Notes: a model not told the origin generated them from the letters alone. 64,000 bases of DNA from Aplectana chamaeleonis (GCA_029168955.1 JAPDOI010000010.1:1089501-1153500), one strand, 5' to 3'; shown: positions 44,485-55,866, counted from the first letter of the stretch. A program made the numbers and translations.

Positions 44485-47400
44485 AGTACATAGGGCATCT
44501 GATGACGTCATCAGGATGTCATGTAAAGTACATAGGAGCATCTGATGACGTCATCAGGGTGTCATGTAAAGTACATAGGGCATCTGATGACGTCATCAGG
44601 GTGTCATGTAAAGTACATAGGGCATCTGATGACGTCATCAGGTGTCATGTAAAGTACATAGGCATCTGATGACGTCATCAGGGTGTCATGTAAAAGTACA
44701 TAGGGCATCTGATGACGTTTTCAGGATGTCATGTAAAGTACATAGGGCATCTGATGATGTCATCAGGGTGTCATGTAAAGTACATAGGCATCTGATGACG
44801 TCATCAGGGTGTCATGTAAAGTACATAGGGCATCTGATGACGTCATCAGGGTGTCATGTAAAGTACATAGGGCATCTGATGACGTCATCAGGGTGTCATG
44901 TAGAGTACATAGGGCATCTGATGACGTCCTCAGGGTGTCATGTAAAGTACATAGGGCATCTGATGATGTCATCAGGGTGTCATGTAAAGTACATAGGCAT
45001 CTGATGACGTCATCAGGGTGTCATGTAAAGTACATAGGGCATCTGATGACGTCATCACAGGTGTCATGTAAAGTACATAGGGCATCTGATGACGTCATCA
45101 GGGTGTCATGTAAAGTACATAGGGCATCTGATGACGTCATCAGGGTGTCATGTAAAGTACATAGGGCATCTGATGACGTCATCAGGGTGTCATGTAAAGT
45201 ACATAGGGCATCTGATGACGTCATCAGGTGTCATGTAAAGTACATAAGGCATCTGATGACGTCATCAGGGTGTCATGTAAAGTACATAGGGCATCTGATG
45301 ACGTCATCAGGATGTCATGTAAAGTACATAGGGCATCCGATGACGTCATCAGGGTGTCATGTAAAGTACATAGGGCATCTGATGACGTCATCAGGGTGTC
45401 ATGTAAAGTACATAGGGCATCTGATGACGTCATCAGGGTGTCATGTAAAGTACATAGGCATCTGATGACGTCATCAGGGTGTCATGTAAAGTACATAGGG
45501 CATCTGATGACGTCATCAGGGTGTCATGTAAAGTACATAGGGCATCTGATGACGTCATCAGGGTGTCATGTAAAGTACATAAGGCATCTGATGACGTCAT
45601 CAGGGTGTCATGTAAAGTACATAGGGCATCTGATGACGTCATCAGGATGTCATGTAAAGTACATAGGGCATCTGATGACGTCATCAGGGTGTCATGTAAA
45701 GTACATAGGGCATCTGATGACGTCATCAGGGTGTCATGTAAAGTACATAGGGCATCTGATGACGTCATCAGGGTGTCATGTAAAGTACATAGGGCATCTG
45801 ATGACGTCATCAGGGTGTCATGTAAAGTACATAGGGCATCTGATGACGTCATCAGGATGTCATGTAAAGTACATAAGGCATCTGATGACGTCATCAGGGT
45901 GTCATGTAAAGTACATAAGGCATCTGATGACGTCATCAGGGTGTCATGTAAAGTACATAGGGCATCTGATGACGTCATCAGGGTGTCATGTAAAGTACAT
46001 AGGGCATCTGATGACGTCATCAGGTGTCATGTAAAGTACATAGGGCATCTGATGACGTCATCAGGGTGTCATGTAAAGTACATAGGGCATCTGATGACGT
46101 CATCAGGTGTCATGTAAAGTACATAGGGCATCTGATGACGTCATCAGGTGTCATGTAAAGTACATAGGCATCTGATGACGTCATCAGGTGTCATGTAAAG
46201 TACATAGGGCATCTGATGACGTCATCAGGGTGTCATGTAAAAGTACATAGGCATCTGATGACGTCATCAGGGTGTCATGTAAAGTACATAGGGCATTTGA
46301 TGATGTCATCAGGGTGTCATGTAAAGTACATAGGCATCTGATGACGTCATCAGGATGTCATGTAAAGTACATAGGCATCTGATGACGTCATCAGGGTGTC
46401 ATGTAAAGTACATAGGGCATCTGATGACGTCATCAGGGTGTCATGTAAAGTACATAGGGCATCTGATGACGTCATCAGGGTGTCATGTAAAGTACATAGG
46501 GCATCTGATGACGTCATCAGGGCGTCATGTAAAGTACATAGGGCATCTGATGACGTCATCAAGGTGTCATGTAAAGTACATAAGGCATCTGATGACGTCA
46601 TCAGGGTGTCATGTAAAGTACATAGGGCATCTGATGACGTCATCAGGGTGTCATGTAAAGTACATAAGGCATCTGATGACGTCATCAGGGTGTCATGTAA
46701 AGTACATAGGGCATCTGATGACGTCATCAGGGTGTCATGTAAAGTACATAGGGCATCTGATGACGTCATCAGGGTGTCATGTAAAGTACATAGGGCATCT
46801 GATGACGTCATCAGGGTGTCATGTAAAGTACATAAGGCATCTGATGACGTCATCAGGGTGTCATGTAAAGTACATAGGGCATCTGATGACGTCATCAGGG
46901 TGTCATGTAAAGTACATAGGGCATCTGATGACGTCATCAGGATGTCATGTAAAGTACAGGATCATCTGATGACGTCATCAGGGTGTCATGTAAAGTACAT
47001 AGGGCATCTGATGACGTCATCAGGGTGTCATGTAAAAAGTACATAGGGCATCTGATGACGTCATCAGGGTGTCATGTAAAGTACATAGGGCATCTGATGA
47101 CGTCATCAGGTGTCATGTAAAGTACATAGGGCATCTGATGACGTCATCAGGGTGTCATGTAAAGTACATAGGGCATCTGATGACGTCATCAGGGTGTCAT
47201 GTAAAGTACATAGGGCATCTGATGACGTCATCAGGGTGTCATGTAAAAACATAAGGCATCTGATGACGTCATCAGGGTGTCATGTAAAGTACATAGGGCA
47301 TCTGATTACGTCATCAGGGTGTCATGTAAAGTACATAGGGCATCTGATGACGTCATCAGGTGTCATGTAAAGTACATAGGGCATCTGATGACGTCATCAG

Positions 47401-48475
47401 GGTGTCATGTAAAGTACATAGGGCATCTGATGACGTCATCAGGGTGTCATGTAAAGTACATAGGGCATCTGATGACGTCATCAGGGTGTCATGTAAAGTA
47501 CATAGGGCATCTGATGACGTCATCAGGGTGTCATGTAAAGTACATAGGGCATCTGATGACGTCATCAGGATGTCATGTAAAGTACATAGGGCATCTGATG
47601 ACGTCATCAGGGTGTCATGTAAAGTACATAGGGCATCTGATGACGTCATCAGGGTGTCATGTAAAGTACATAGGCATCTGATGACGTCATCAGGGTGTCA
47701 TGTAAAGTACATAGGGCATCTGATGACGTCATCAGGGTGTCATGTAAAGTACATAGGGCATCTGATGACGTCATCAGGGTGTCATGTAAAGTACATAAGG
47801 CATCTGATGACGTCATCAGGGTGTCATGTAAAGTACATAGGGCATCTGATGACGTCATCAGGGTGTCATGTAAAGGACATAGGGCATCTGATGACGTCAT
47901 CAGGTGTCATGTAAAGTACATAGGGCATCTGATGACGTCATCAGGGTGTCATGTAAAGTACATAGGGCATCTGATGACGTCATCAGGGTGTCATGTAAAG
48001 TACATAGGGCATCTGATGACGTCATCAGGATGTCATGTAAAGTACATAGGGCATCTGATGACGTCATCAGGGTGTCATGTAAAGTACATAGGGCATCTGA
48101 TGACGTCATCAGGGTGTCATGTAAAGTACATAGGGCATCTGATGACGTCATCAGGGTGTCATGTAAAGTACATAGGGCATCTAATGACGTCATCAGGGTG
48201 TCATGTAAAGTACATAGGGCATCTGATGACGTCATCAGGGTGTCATGCAAAGTACATAGGGCATCTGATGACGTCATCAGGGTGTCATGTAAAGTACATA
48301 GGGCATCTGATGACGTCATCAGAATTTCACGTAAAGTACACAGGGCATCTGATGACGTCATCAGAACGTCGTGCCAAGTGCATAAAGCATCTGGTGACGT
48401 CATCAGGACGTCGTGCCAAGGTGGTGCCAAGTGCATAGGGCATTTTCTGACATCATCAGGACGTCGTGGAAAGTG
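44485..48475 (+). repeat. 4-kb tandem array, 42-bp satellite family B
   Basis: About 95 tandem copies of a 42-bp unit read GTCATGTAAAGTACATAGGG, then CATCTGATGACGTCATCAGGGT. Each unit has a perfect 16-bp palindrome CTGATGACGTCATCAG centred on TGACGTCA (the consensus bound by CREB/ATF-type bZIP proteins) and a second dyad ATGTA-AAG-TACAT. One-base losses in the GGG runs, or gains in the AAA run, reset the frame every few hundred bases, so the open frames repeating SCKVHRASDDVIRV are by-products. Most units differ by 0-2 bases, indicating recent homogenisation. The last four or five units (about 48310-48475) are diverged, as is usual at satellite edges. Its sequence is not obviously related to family A despite the identical period. 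Confidence 0.98.
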
Positions 48476-48603
48476 AGTAGCGCTTCATTTTTAGCGTGCG
48501 CAACAAGTTTGTTGCTTACTGATTATTATAGCAATCCATGCTATTCGAAAATTATTGAAGATTTTTCAGGGATATTACTTCGTAATATCAATAAAAAGTG
48601 AAC

Positions 48604-49215
48604 AATTCTATCAAAAAGGGGTCTTCCAAGCAAAAGAGGTTTGGTTGGCGTCAGAAACGTTCCAACAAAAAGGGAACAATAGGTAAGTTGAATGAGGAGA
48701 GTCTACAAAAAGTGAACAATAGTTTCTGAGACTGATTTTCCTGCCCGATGCTTCTTAATAGCAAAAACAAACCGTTGCGGTGTTTTACACGGAAGCACTC
48801 TGTGGTTCCAAAACTCGTCTTGACTACACGAAAACCGTTAAAAAGTATGTGCATGTAAACCTAATACTTACCATCAGAATAGAAGATGATGCCAAAAACA
48901 CAGACGGACGGTTAGCTCCAGCTGCTACGAGAAGCGAAACCAAAGTGCAACATCTAATGAGAATATTTTTTTTAAAATAATCTCGTCAACGAATAGAAGT
49001 CCATTCTTGGAAACCATTGAACTCTTCCTTGTGAAGTACCACAACGGTTTGTTTCTGCTGTTAAGAAGTATCGGGCAGGAAAATCAGTCTCAGAAACTAT
49101 TGTTCACTTTTTGTAGACTCTCCTCATTCAACTTACCTATTGTTCCCTTTTTGTTGGAACGTTTCTGACGCCAACCAAACCTCTTTTGCTTGGAAGACCC
49201 CTTTTTGATAGAATT
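48604..49215. mobile_element. 612-bp fold-back element with about 192-bp arms
   Basis: The left arm at 48604-48795 (AATTCTATCAAAAAGGGGTC onward) is mirrored by the right arm at 49023-49215 (ending CCCCTTTTTGATAGAATT). Long exact stretches include the complement of ACCAAACCTCTTTTGCTTGG and the TCAGTCTCAGAAACTATTG pairing. The 227-base interior is not palindromic and has no known domain. Transcripts across it would fold into a long hairpin, so a hairpin-siRNA locus is possible, though that is inference. Confidence 0.88.
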
Positions 49216-49856
49216 ATTATTTCATGTTGCATGCTAACCTCCAACTTTCCGCTATTCTCGGAATCAACTTTTTTTTACCCATTCCTCGCCATTTTTTTCG
49301 CATAAGATTTTGTGTATATCTTTGCCAACAATTCTCACTAAAGGCTCTGCTCTCTTTACACTTTCTCATCGACAGTTATGTTCGTCATTGAGAAGGTTCG
49401 GCAGAATTGTTTGGTGAAGTTCCTCTGCGGTTAGAAGCGAAACAAACTTCAACAACTTCTACTTCCTTTACATCTATCTTTCCTAGTTCTTTTTTGCATG
49501 TCCATGTAACACAAAAAAGTAATGGAGAAACAAATCATTTGAGAGATGACTTGGTTAAAGGCTCTTGACTGAAGAGGATGACTCACGGCAAGGGTGTGCG
49601 GAATTCTTCTTTCCTGAACCTACTCTTTCACGCGTCTTCAGAATGGCACGTTCTGCGCTCCCATGACCGCGGCTGCTGCAAAGTTCGGAAAATAGAGTAT
49701 ATGCGATAATAGGAAAAGGCTCATAAATTATTTCAAAGTTTTTCTGCACTGAATTTCTGAGACCTGAAAAAAATTGGTTACAGAGTTCCAAACACCGTTT
49801 TTCGAAAGTATTCAGTCCGCTCAAACCCTACACTTCGGGGCGAGATTTAGTGTGCT
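49216..49856. other. Unassigned spacer
   Basis: No gene or repeat is recognised. The sequence is AT-rich in its first 300 bases. Confidence 0.3.
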
Positions 49857-50587
49857 CAGGTAAAACTAGTTGTCCAGAATCGGACGAATAGTTGTCGAGA
49901 TTCGGTCGACGATCGAGAAGTTGTCCAGAAAGTTGATAGAAGTTGTCGAGATTTGCGAGACTCGCCAAATTTGTCGAGAATTGCGGCCGATTTGTTCAGA
50001 TTTTTAGAGAAAGTAGACGAGAATTCGGGAGAATGAGTGTTTGCCGAGAATTTTTCTCGACTTCTTCCGAAATTGAGAATATGTCTCGAATATGTCGAAA
50101 ATTTCCCACGAATTCAGGACATCACTTCAGAACCCATTCGTCGAACTTTTGACCGCTGTTTTTGTTCTTTTCTTTTCTTGTGGGTCCTCTGTGTTTTTTT
50201 TCTCCATTCTTCTAGCTGTTTATCAATTATAATGTATTCCCCCGATTTCCTGAATATCAAACTCGTTTTTTCTTTTTTTTTGGAATTTAAATCTTCTGAA
50301 AATAGCGAACATGCCAAAACATGGGATTTTCGAGTTAATGAATTTTGAGAGTTTTCGGGCTTTCAAGTACTGACCTTTTTTCAATGATCGGTAGTTGCAG
50401 CAGTCGAATTTGAAATATATTATTCAAGAAGTTACCCAAGAAGTATCAGAACATAGTTTGATATTAAGATTGTTCATATGAATAAATCTCGAGTGATTCA
50501 GTTCTGACCGAAATATGCAACTCTCAACCTTGCAATAGTTGTTTAGCATTACATTGATGTACAATATGTGGATTTCCGGCGAGTCCA

Positions 50588-50624
50588 CACCTGCAGCCAG
50601 CGGTTTGGCAGCTGGCTGCAGGTG
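50588..50624. repeat. 14-bp perfect hairpin
   Basis: CACCTGCAGCCAGC at 50588-50601 pairs exactly with GCTGGCTGCAGGTG at 50611-50624 around a 9-base loop. It sits at the left edge of the 156-bp repeats inside the hAT-like element. Confidence 0.85.
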
Positions 50625-50628
50625 TAGG

Positions 50629-51080
50629 CCCACCGGAAGTCCTTGATTTTGAAAAGTACGGGTCACGAGAGTAGGATATTTGAGTCGACCGGGGTCGATT
50701 TACCTCTTATACAAACTTTTACCGCCTAAGATAGAAGCTCAACACCGCTACAGTATGGTGACTCCCACCTTTCTCAGGTGTGATCCCGCAAGAAGTCGTT
50801 AATTTTGAAAACTAGGAGCCACGAGAGATGGATAGTTGAGTCCAACGTGCTCGATTTACTTTATATACAAACTTTCTCCGCCTAAGATGGAGGCTGAATA
50901 CCGCTACAGTATTGTGGCTCACACCTTTCTTAGGTCTGGTCCCACCGGAAGTCGACAATTTTAAAAATTAGGAGTCACGAGAATAGGATATTTGAATTCA
51001 GCGTGTTCGATTTACTCTCTACTCAAAATTTTATTGTCTTAGAGTAATTCCGACGACCGTTACACTGACAGCGTCCTGGT
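50629..51080 (+). repeat. 156-bp tandem repeat, about 2.8 copies
   Basis: CCCACCGGAAGTC at 50629, CCCGCAAGAAGTC at 50785 and CCCACCGGAAGTC at 50941 mark units 156 bases apart. Each continues with ATTTTGAAAA-TA, CACGAGA, GTCGATTTAC-like, TATACAAACTTT and CCGCTACAGTAT blocks. The third copy degenerates after about 51040. The repeat is internal to the hAT-like element. Confidence 0.85.
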
Positions 51081-51481
51081 GCTGAGCAAGGTCAATAGCG
51101 GCCCATGTTGAACGATTTTTTAGACCCTTAGCATATACGACGCACAGTTTGCCTCTGCTGTATGACGATGAAACGAGGCAAATCGGGTATTCGGCAAACG
51201 AAGTGGTGTGGAACTTTTCCTTGGGCTTCGCGGACCGTCGTGATCAACGGTTGGCCAGAAGATCCAATTTTCGTAAGAACATGTAGTTGGGCATATGAAT
51301 AACTGTGTGATTTGTGTCGAGAATCGGGCAAGAAGTTGTCCGCAGTTGGTCGCGAAGTTGTCAGGCATCGTCGAGAATTGGGCGAAAAGTCCAGAATTCT
51401 CTAGTGTCTGCAAAAGTTGTCCTGCATTCGTACGCCTGCAGGATAAGTTTTCGTCCGAGTCTCGACAACTAGTTTTACCTG

Positions 51482-52461
51482 AGTGCGGTATTTCGGACAC
51501 ACGCGACCCATCCGGTTCCTCAGCCGAGCATGTGAGAGTTTCTTAATGTTTAAGTTAACTCTAATTTCTTAGGCTTTCTCTCAGCTAAAGTCGATCTTTA
51601 TGAAAATGATATGAATGCTAGATAAATTCCATTTCCTAAAGTTTTTACTCAAGATATAACGGGAAACGTCGGCAACAGACAGGATTTTTGATTTTTTAGG
51701 GGTTACTTTTTCCAGGACTGAACCGAGTGAAAACCCTTTTTGTGTTCTTGGTAGGCCGGCCCATATCACCAAAAAAACTTCTAAACGCCAGCGATTCTTT
51801 TTTGAGTTTAAACTGCTTTCGTGGGTTTTCATTACCTTTTCGATATGCATGGGTCACACCATTTTTTTTTTTCGTTCACACCAAAATGATTTCAACCAGC
51901 ATCTGTCGCAGAAACAACAAAAAACTCGGGCATGACTCTATAGAAGGTAGGAAGGTAAAAAACACAAGGAACCGTCACGAAAGCAATTCAAGTCAAAAAC
52001 TAACCGAAAATAAAGGGAGTCACTCACATTTAGGTTCATTAATCAGTAGGGACAGCGTACGCAGCAAAAAAAAATTGAGTAAGATACATGATCAATAAAA
52101 AAGTTGACAGTGAAACCTTGAGTCAACAACATGCAATACGAAGTGAGTTTTAATAGGTTACAGCACCAAATTTAGAAAAAAATCCAACCAAACTTCAAAG
52201 AATCCAATTCGTTGTTGACGTTTCCCGCTACTCCTAAAATAAAACCATTAGCAAATGGAATTCACCAAGCAATAATACCATATAAAATTTCCATACGGGC
52301 AATAAAAGCTCTGAGAATCTGAAGTTCACTAAAAAAAAGTCAGCGAAATCTCACCTGATCAGTTGATCAGGCGGGAAAGCTTGTACGAACCCAATGCGAC
52401 GCGCGATTTGAGCTTGTGTCCGCGATATCGTGCACTAGATTTGGCCGCGAAACATATGGTA
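51482..52461. other. Unassigned intergenic DNA
   Basis: AT-rich, with several A and T homopolymers. A 123-codon frame at 51727-52098 is lysine/serine-rich and resembles no known family. No gene is called. Confidence 0.35.
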
Positions 52462-52710
52462 CCGTATTTCCTGCCATTGAACACCCCCCCCCCCTCTACT
52501 TGAACCCCTCCCTCTAAATGAACCCACCTTTTGGTGGAGGTTGAATAATTGAACGCCTCCCTCTAATAGGCGGCGCCTAGACTTCATTCGCAGCGCGACG
52601 CGACGTTATTATTAGCTTGCGTATCGATCAAGCGACGTCGCGTCGCGTCGTCGCTAGGAGCTCAGTGAAGAGGCGCGATACATCGAATTTGACGCGCAAA
52701 TTATATCCCA

Positions 52711-52759
52711 CCGCGACCATCGCGTCGCGTTGCAATGCAACGCGACGCGATGGTCGCGG
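52711..52759. repeat. Perfect 49-base palindrome
   Basis: The 24 bases at 52711-52734 (starting CCGCGACCATCGCGTCGCG) pair exactly with 52736-52759 around a single A at 52735. It can extrude as a cruciform. CGCGACGCGA-type motifs also occur at about 52580-52660 and 53290-53320, so the palindrome belongs to a local repeat family. Confidence 0.92.
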
Positions 52760-53535
52760 AGCGATTGTCATCATTTTTCTTCCGTCATTGGGGACTCAAG
52801 AGGCGTTTTTAATTTTCTCAAGCCTTCGCAAAGACTAGGTTGATTGAAGATGATATGGGTTATTGCATTGTTCTCAGATGACACTGCAAACAATTTTGTC
52901 TGCATATTTAAGGACAGTGTGATGAGGATGATGGTTTCAAAGAGTTGACGAGCTACAAAGTTTTTCTACGGTTTACAAACGACGCAAGCATAATTCAGTC
53001 TCATTTCACCGAAACCTGCCTATTCTGTACTATCAACTCCAAAAAAAATTATAAGCATCATTCGCTCTTGATGTCTTTTTGATTGTTTCGTCATTAAAGA
53101 AGCAAGTTGTCACAACGAAAACACAAATGTGCCATAATAATACAGATAAAAGATAAAAAAGGTACATCACACTAAAATAAACAGAATAAGACCGAATGTT
53201 GATTAGTTTTGCCTGGGTACTGAAAATTGCGAGAATTACGCAATTGCGCGTAGTCGCCTAGCGTTCGCGCGCCGTTCACACCTTGATTTCCGCGCGACGC
53301 GATTTTCGCGTCGCGCTGACATGTGCCATCGCGAAAACTCTGAACGCCGCCTTAGAGGGGATAGGATCTCTCTACACACAGAGGAAGGAGTTGTCCCGGT
53401 TCTGCAGCTCGACACGTGACGCTACTCAATTTTAGCGATTCGGTTCCGAGTGGAATTAGAGCCGCGAAAGGAGAGACAGCTCTTCTATCGGTGTGTAGAG
53501 AGCCCTGTCTTCTATCAGAGCCCCCCTTCGACTGA

Positions 53536-53673
53536 AAAGTCGGAGGTGAACTGCTGCGCGCAGCTCGAGATGTCGACACCCAGAACCTTGCCGACATTTT
53601 CCAAGAGATTGATCTTGAGAAGGACTCAAAGAATGATTTTAATGATGACGATCTCTTGGAGTTCGCCGAGTAA
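53536..53673 (+). pseudogene. Possible transposase C-terminal remnant
   Basis: A 45-codon frame after a TGA ends at TAA 53671-53673 and reads VDTQNLADIFQEID, then DSKNDFNDDDLLEFAE. The acidic tail rich in aspartate and glutamate is the kind of C-terminus seen in pogo/Tigger transposases and fits the element's ends. No catalytic region is visible upstream, so it is either the last exon of a lost gene or a coincidence. An overlapping frame from 53450 in another phase is less protein-like. Confidence 0.3.
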
Positions 53674-53829
53674 TTCATTATCGCTCCACTTTGGTATGCC
53701 TAATAAACTTTGTTTCCCCTTATTAACTCTAGAATTCTCGATTGAAAAATAGGGCCTCTCCCTCTATTTGAACTCCTCCCTCCAATTGAAAAATAGTCCA
53801 TCCGGGTGTTCAATTACAGGAAGTGCGGT

Positions 53830-54253
53830 TCGAAAATGGATCTCCTCGAGAAAAAATTGTAGACGCTTCAGTGACCATTTTCCTTACCAGAGAAGGAGAA
53901 CCTCATTTCATACGAGTCGTTAGTTAAAAATTACTCAGCCACGGTGCAACGAGAAGCATGTGTCAACTGAAAAAACTGAAAAGGAGCATCACTATGTTCA
54001 CCAATTTGAGCACGTTTAGTTGCCCCAAGCATGTCTGCACCACTGTTTCCATGGAAAAGCAAGCAGCAAGCAGCTATGCGGTGCTCATCCTGGTGGGGGT
54101 GACTCCCAAGTTCTTCCAATGTCTGATCTCCTAATTTTTCCTATTTTAGGAGAATTTCCGATAGAGTTGTATTCAATAAAAGAGTATACTTTTATTCTTT
54201 AGTCCTGTGTTAATGGTGTACTTCAATTGGAGGTGTATGGCCTGCTTATCAAA
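53830..54253. other. Unassigned spacer
   Basis: No gene or repeat is recognised. Confidence 0.3.
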
Positions 54254-54385
54254 TTTAGTCTAGTGAATGGACCACAGGCGACCACTGCAGCTGGCCGTGC
54301 GGCGTTGGCGGTATCAACGGCCAAACGGGGTTTCGATCGCGTGCGGCGATCTACCGTCGCAGCCCCTTCCACTCCCTAGACTAAA
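54254..54385. mobile_element. 132-bp MITE with TTTAGTCTAG ends
   Basis: TTTAGTCTAGTGAATGGA on the left mirrors TCCACTCCCTAGACTAAA on the right. The interior also pairs partly (GGCCGTGCGGCG / CGGCCAAACG). A partial copy lies at 23745-23835 next to the retrotransposon fragment. It is non-coding. Confidence 0.8.
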
Positions 54386-55231
54386 TTGAACACCTGACTC
54401 TACATCAACTACGTGCGTACTATCTTGCCCAGAAGTATGTCAATTTGGCAAGTCAAGTGAAGGTGTCATAATCGCCAGAAGCTCGCCAATAGTGCGGTCA
54501 AAAAGTGAAGCCCAAACTTTTTCATTTATCGCAAATATGTTGACTTAGTTTGGTTATGGGATAGAAAAAAGTTCTTTCAGTATGACGCCTGATTATACCT
54601 TCATCTGATGACGAGGGTAAACCACGTTCTGTCCGACCTTATTGTGTCAAGCTTACGAACTTCAGAATCGTACCAATGGTTGAGCTTTTCATGGCTCTTT
54701 CTCCTCTAGCATATGTACTTTCACCTCTTGTAGACGCGGAAAACCTTATATTCATTTTTGCACCGCAGTGCAGCTCTGGTTAGTGGTGTCCTGTCCTATA
54801 CACATTCAGAAATGTAAATTATACTTCCTGAAATCATCCTAACCCGATTTCATCTTCCGAAAGCCTCGCTCGTAAGCAGAGTGCAATCAGATTTAGGTCT
54901 ATCTTAAGACGCCAACACAACAGCGGACAAATTGGCTCCGTTGTGCTCTAAATTCGAATTCTCGCAGTTTCGGAAAAAATGCAATTATGGGTCAGAAATG
55001 CAAATACTATGCGCGTGCTGACTTGAGAGGAAAAACCGCACATGCTCTATGTGCACCCAACCTAGCTGGGTAGATCCAGCAATCGTGGAAGCGTAGTGAA
55101 CGTGTAAGATGGAAAGCGTTGCAGCTCTGTAGTGACGGGAATTCAAATCTATTTTGATCTTCCATTAATTAATGAGAAGCCAACCAATCACTTGCTAATG
55201 GAGTCAATATGGAGCTTTTTTTTACTTCCAG
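54386..55231. other. Unassigned intergenic DNA
   Basis: No gene or repeat is recognised. If 55232-55414 is a real exon, part of this stretch would be intron. Confidence 0.3.
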
Positions 55232-55414
55232 GATGACTTAGTAACTGCATCACCTTCCAACGAGATTATACCTTCTCGGGGAATTTCATTCACACATGCA
55301 GAGACCGGCAAAGTCCAGGTTGCTCTCGCGCAGAGGCGAGTATGCAATAGCGAATTCAAGCAAAGAAAGAAGGAAGTCTTTCTTCGAAGGGAAATCAAGT
55401 GTACCACAAAATAA
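55232..55414 (+). CDS. Candidate terminal exon, unidentified
   Basis: A strong 3' splice site (T8, then ACTTCCAG) at 55224-55231 is followed by a 61-codon open frame ending at TAA 55412-55414. The peptide begins DDLVTASPSNEIIPSRGISF, continues TGKVQVALAQRRV and ends FLRREIKCTTK. It is mixed in composition and basic near the end, like an ordinary protein tail, but I do not recognise a family. No matching upstream donor or exon is certain. ATAAAC near 55461 is only a poor polyadenylation signal. It may be a chance frame. Confidence 0.22.
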   Translation, partial: DDLVTASPSNEIIPSRGISFTHAETGKVQVALAQRRVCNSEFKQRKKEVFLRREIKCTTK

Positions 55415-55866
55415 TTGAGTTGAAAGTCATCTAGTCATGTTGTCGAGCCATTAATAGCATATAAACAACAGGGGATGCGATGGTTCGTTATTCTAGCGCA
55501 GTGTGTAAGAATAGCCGCGGCGAGCGTTTCTCCAAATGCGGCAAAAACGCATTGATCGCGGCGTCGCGAAAGCAGCAAGACCCACCGAACTCACAAGTTT
55601 GTGGGGACGCTCGAGAGAACAGCGAATAAACTCCCCTCAGCACGACTAGAGAACTTCCTCCGAATAGGGAGGGGGAGGGTCGAAGCAGTTTTCCCGACTT
55701 CAGAGTATTAGGGTAAGTTCCCAGAGTAGGTCTTCCGTTGTACCTTCGACTGCAGGTCTTTCCCTTTGTGCCCTGTCATTCAACACCCATTGCTCATTGA
55801 TTGACCGAAAATCAGCTTGCCGTAATTCGCTGCTTTCGACACTTCCCTGTCCTTAAAAAGCTGAAC
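55415..55866. other. Unassigned spacer
   Basis: Contains GAGGGGGAGGGTCG near 55670. No gene or repeat is recognised. Confidence 0.3.

Larger units (their letters stand above)
49857..51481. mobile_element. hAT-like non-autonomous element, 1.6 kb
   Basis: CAGGTAAAACTAGTTGTC at 49857-49874 is perfectly mirrored at 51464-51481. The 8 bases outside are AGTGTGCT on the left and AGTGCGGT on the right, matching at 6 of 8, compatible with a decayed 8-bp duplication as in hAT elements. Many GTTGTCGAGA / GTTGTCCAGA motifs lie inside both ends (49870-50110 and 51310-51480), as expected of subterminal transposase-binding sites. The interior carries a hairpin and a 156-bp tandem repeat but no transposase. 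The superfamily assignment is inference. Confidence 0.7.
52462..53829 (+). mobile_element. pogo/Tigger-like element, 1.4 kb
   Basis: The left end CCGTATTTCCTGCCATTGAA is mirrored by TTCAATTACAGGAAGTGCGG on the right. Inside each end lie short direct repeats of the type TTGAAC(C/G)CCTCCCTCTAA / TTTGAACTCCTCCCTCCAAT. Ends reading TACCGTATTTCC with CCCTC-rich subterminal repeats are, to my knowledge, typical of some pogo-like elements. TA precedes the left end, but TT follows the right. Between them lie a perfect 49-base palindrome and CGCGACGCGA-rich segments, probably nested MITEs, and a short acidic ORF end. Confidence 0.6.

Noticed and set aside
45228..46034. 268-codon open frame with SCKVHRASDDVIRV repeats
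   Set aside because: It is satellite B read in frame, and the opposite strand is also open over most of it. Frame resets at GGG/GG changes show no selection for reading.
44485..48475. Regular direct repeats resembling a CRISPR array
   Set aside because: The units are contiguous with no unique spacers, no cas genes are present and the context is eukaryotic. It is a tandem satellite.
49857..51481. Promoter or regulatory cluster from repeated GTTGTCGAGA motifs
   Set aside because: The motifs cluster symmetrically just inside perfect terminal inverted repeats, which fits transposase-binding subterminal repeats better than a promoter.
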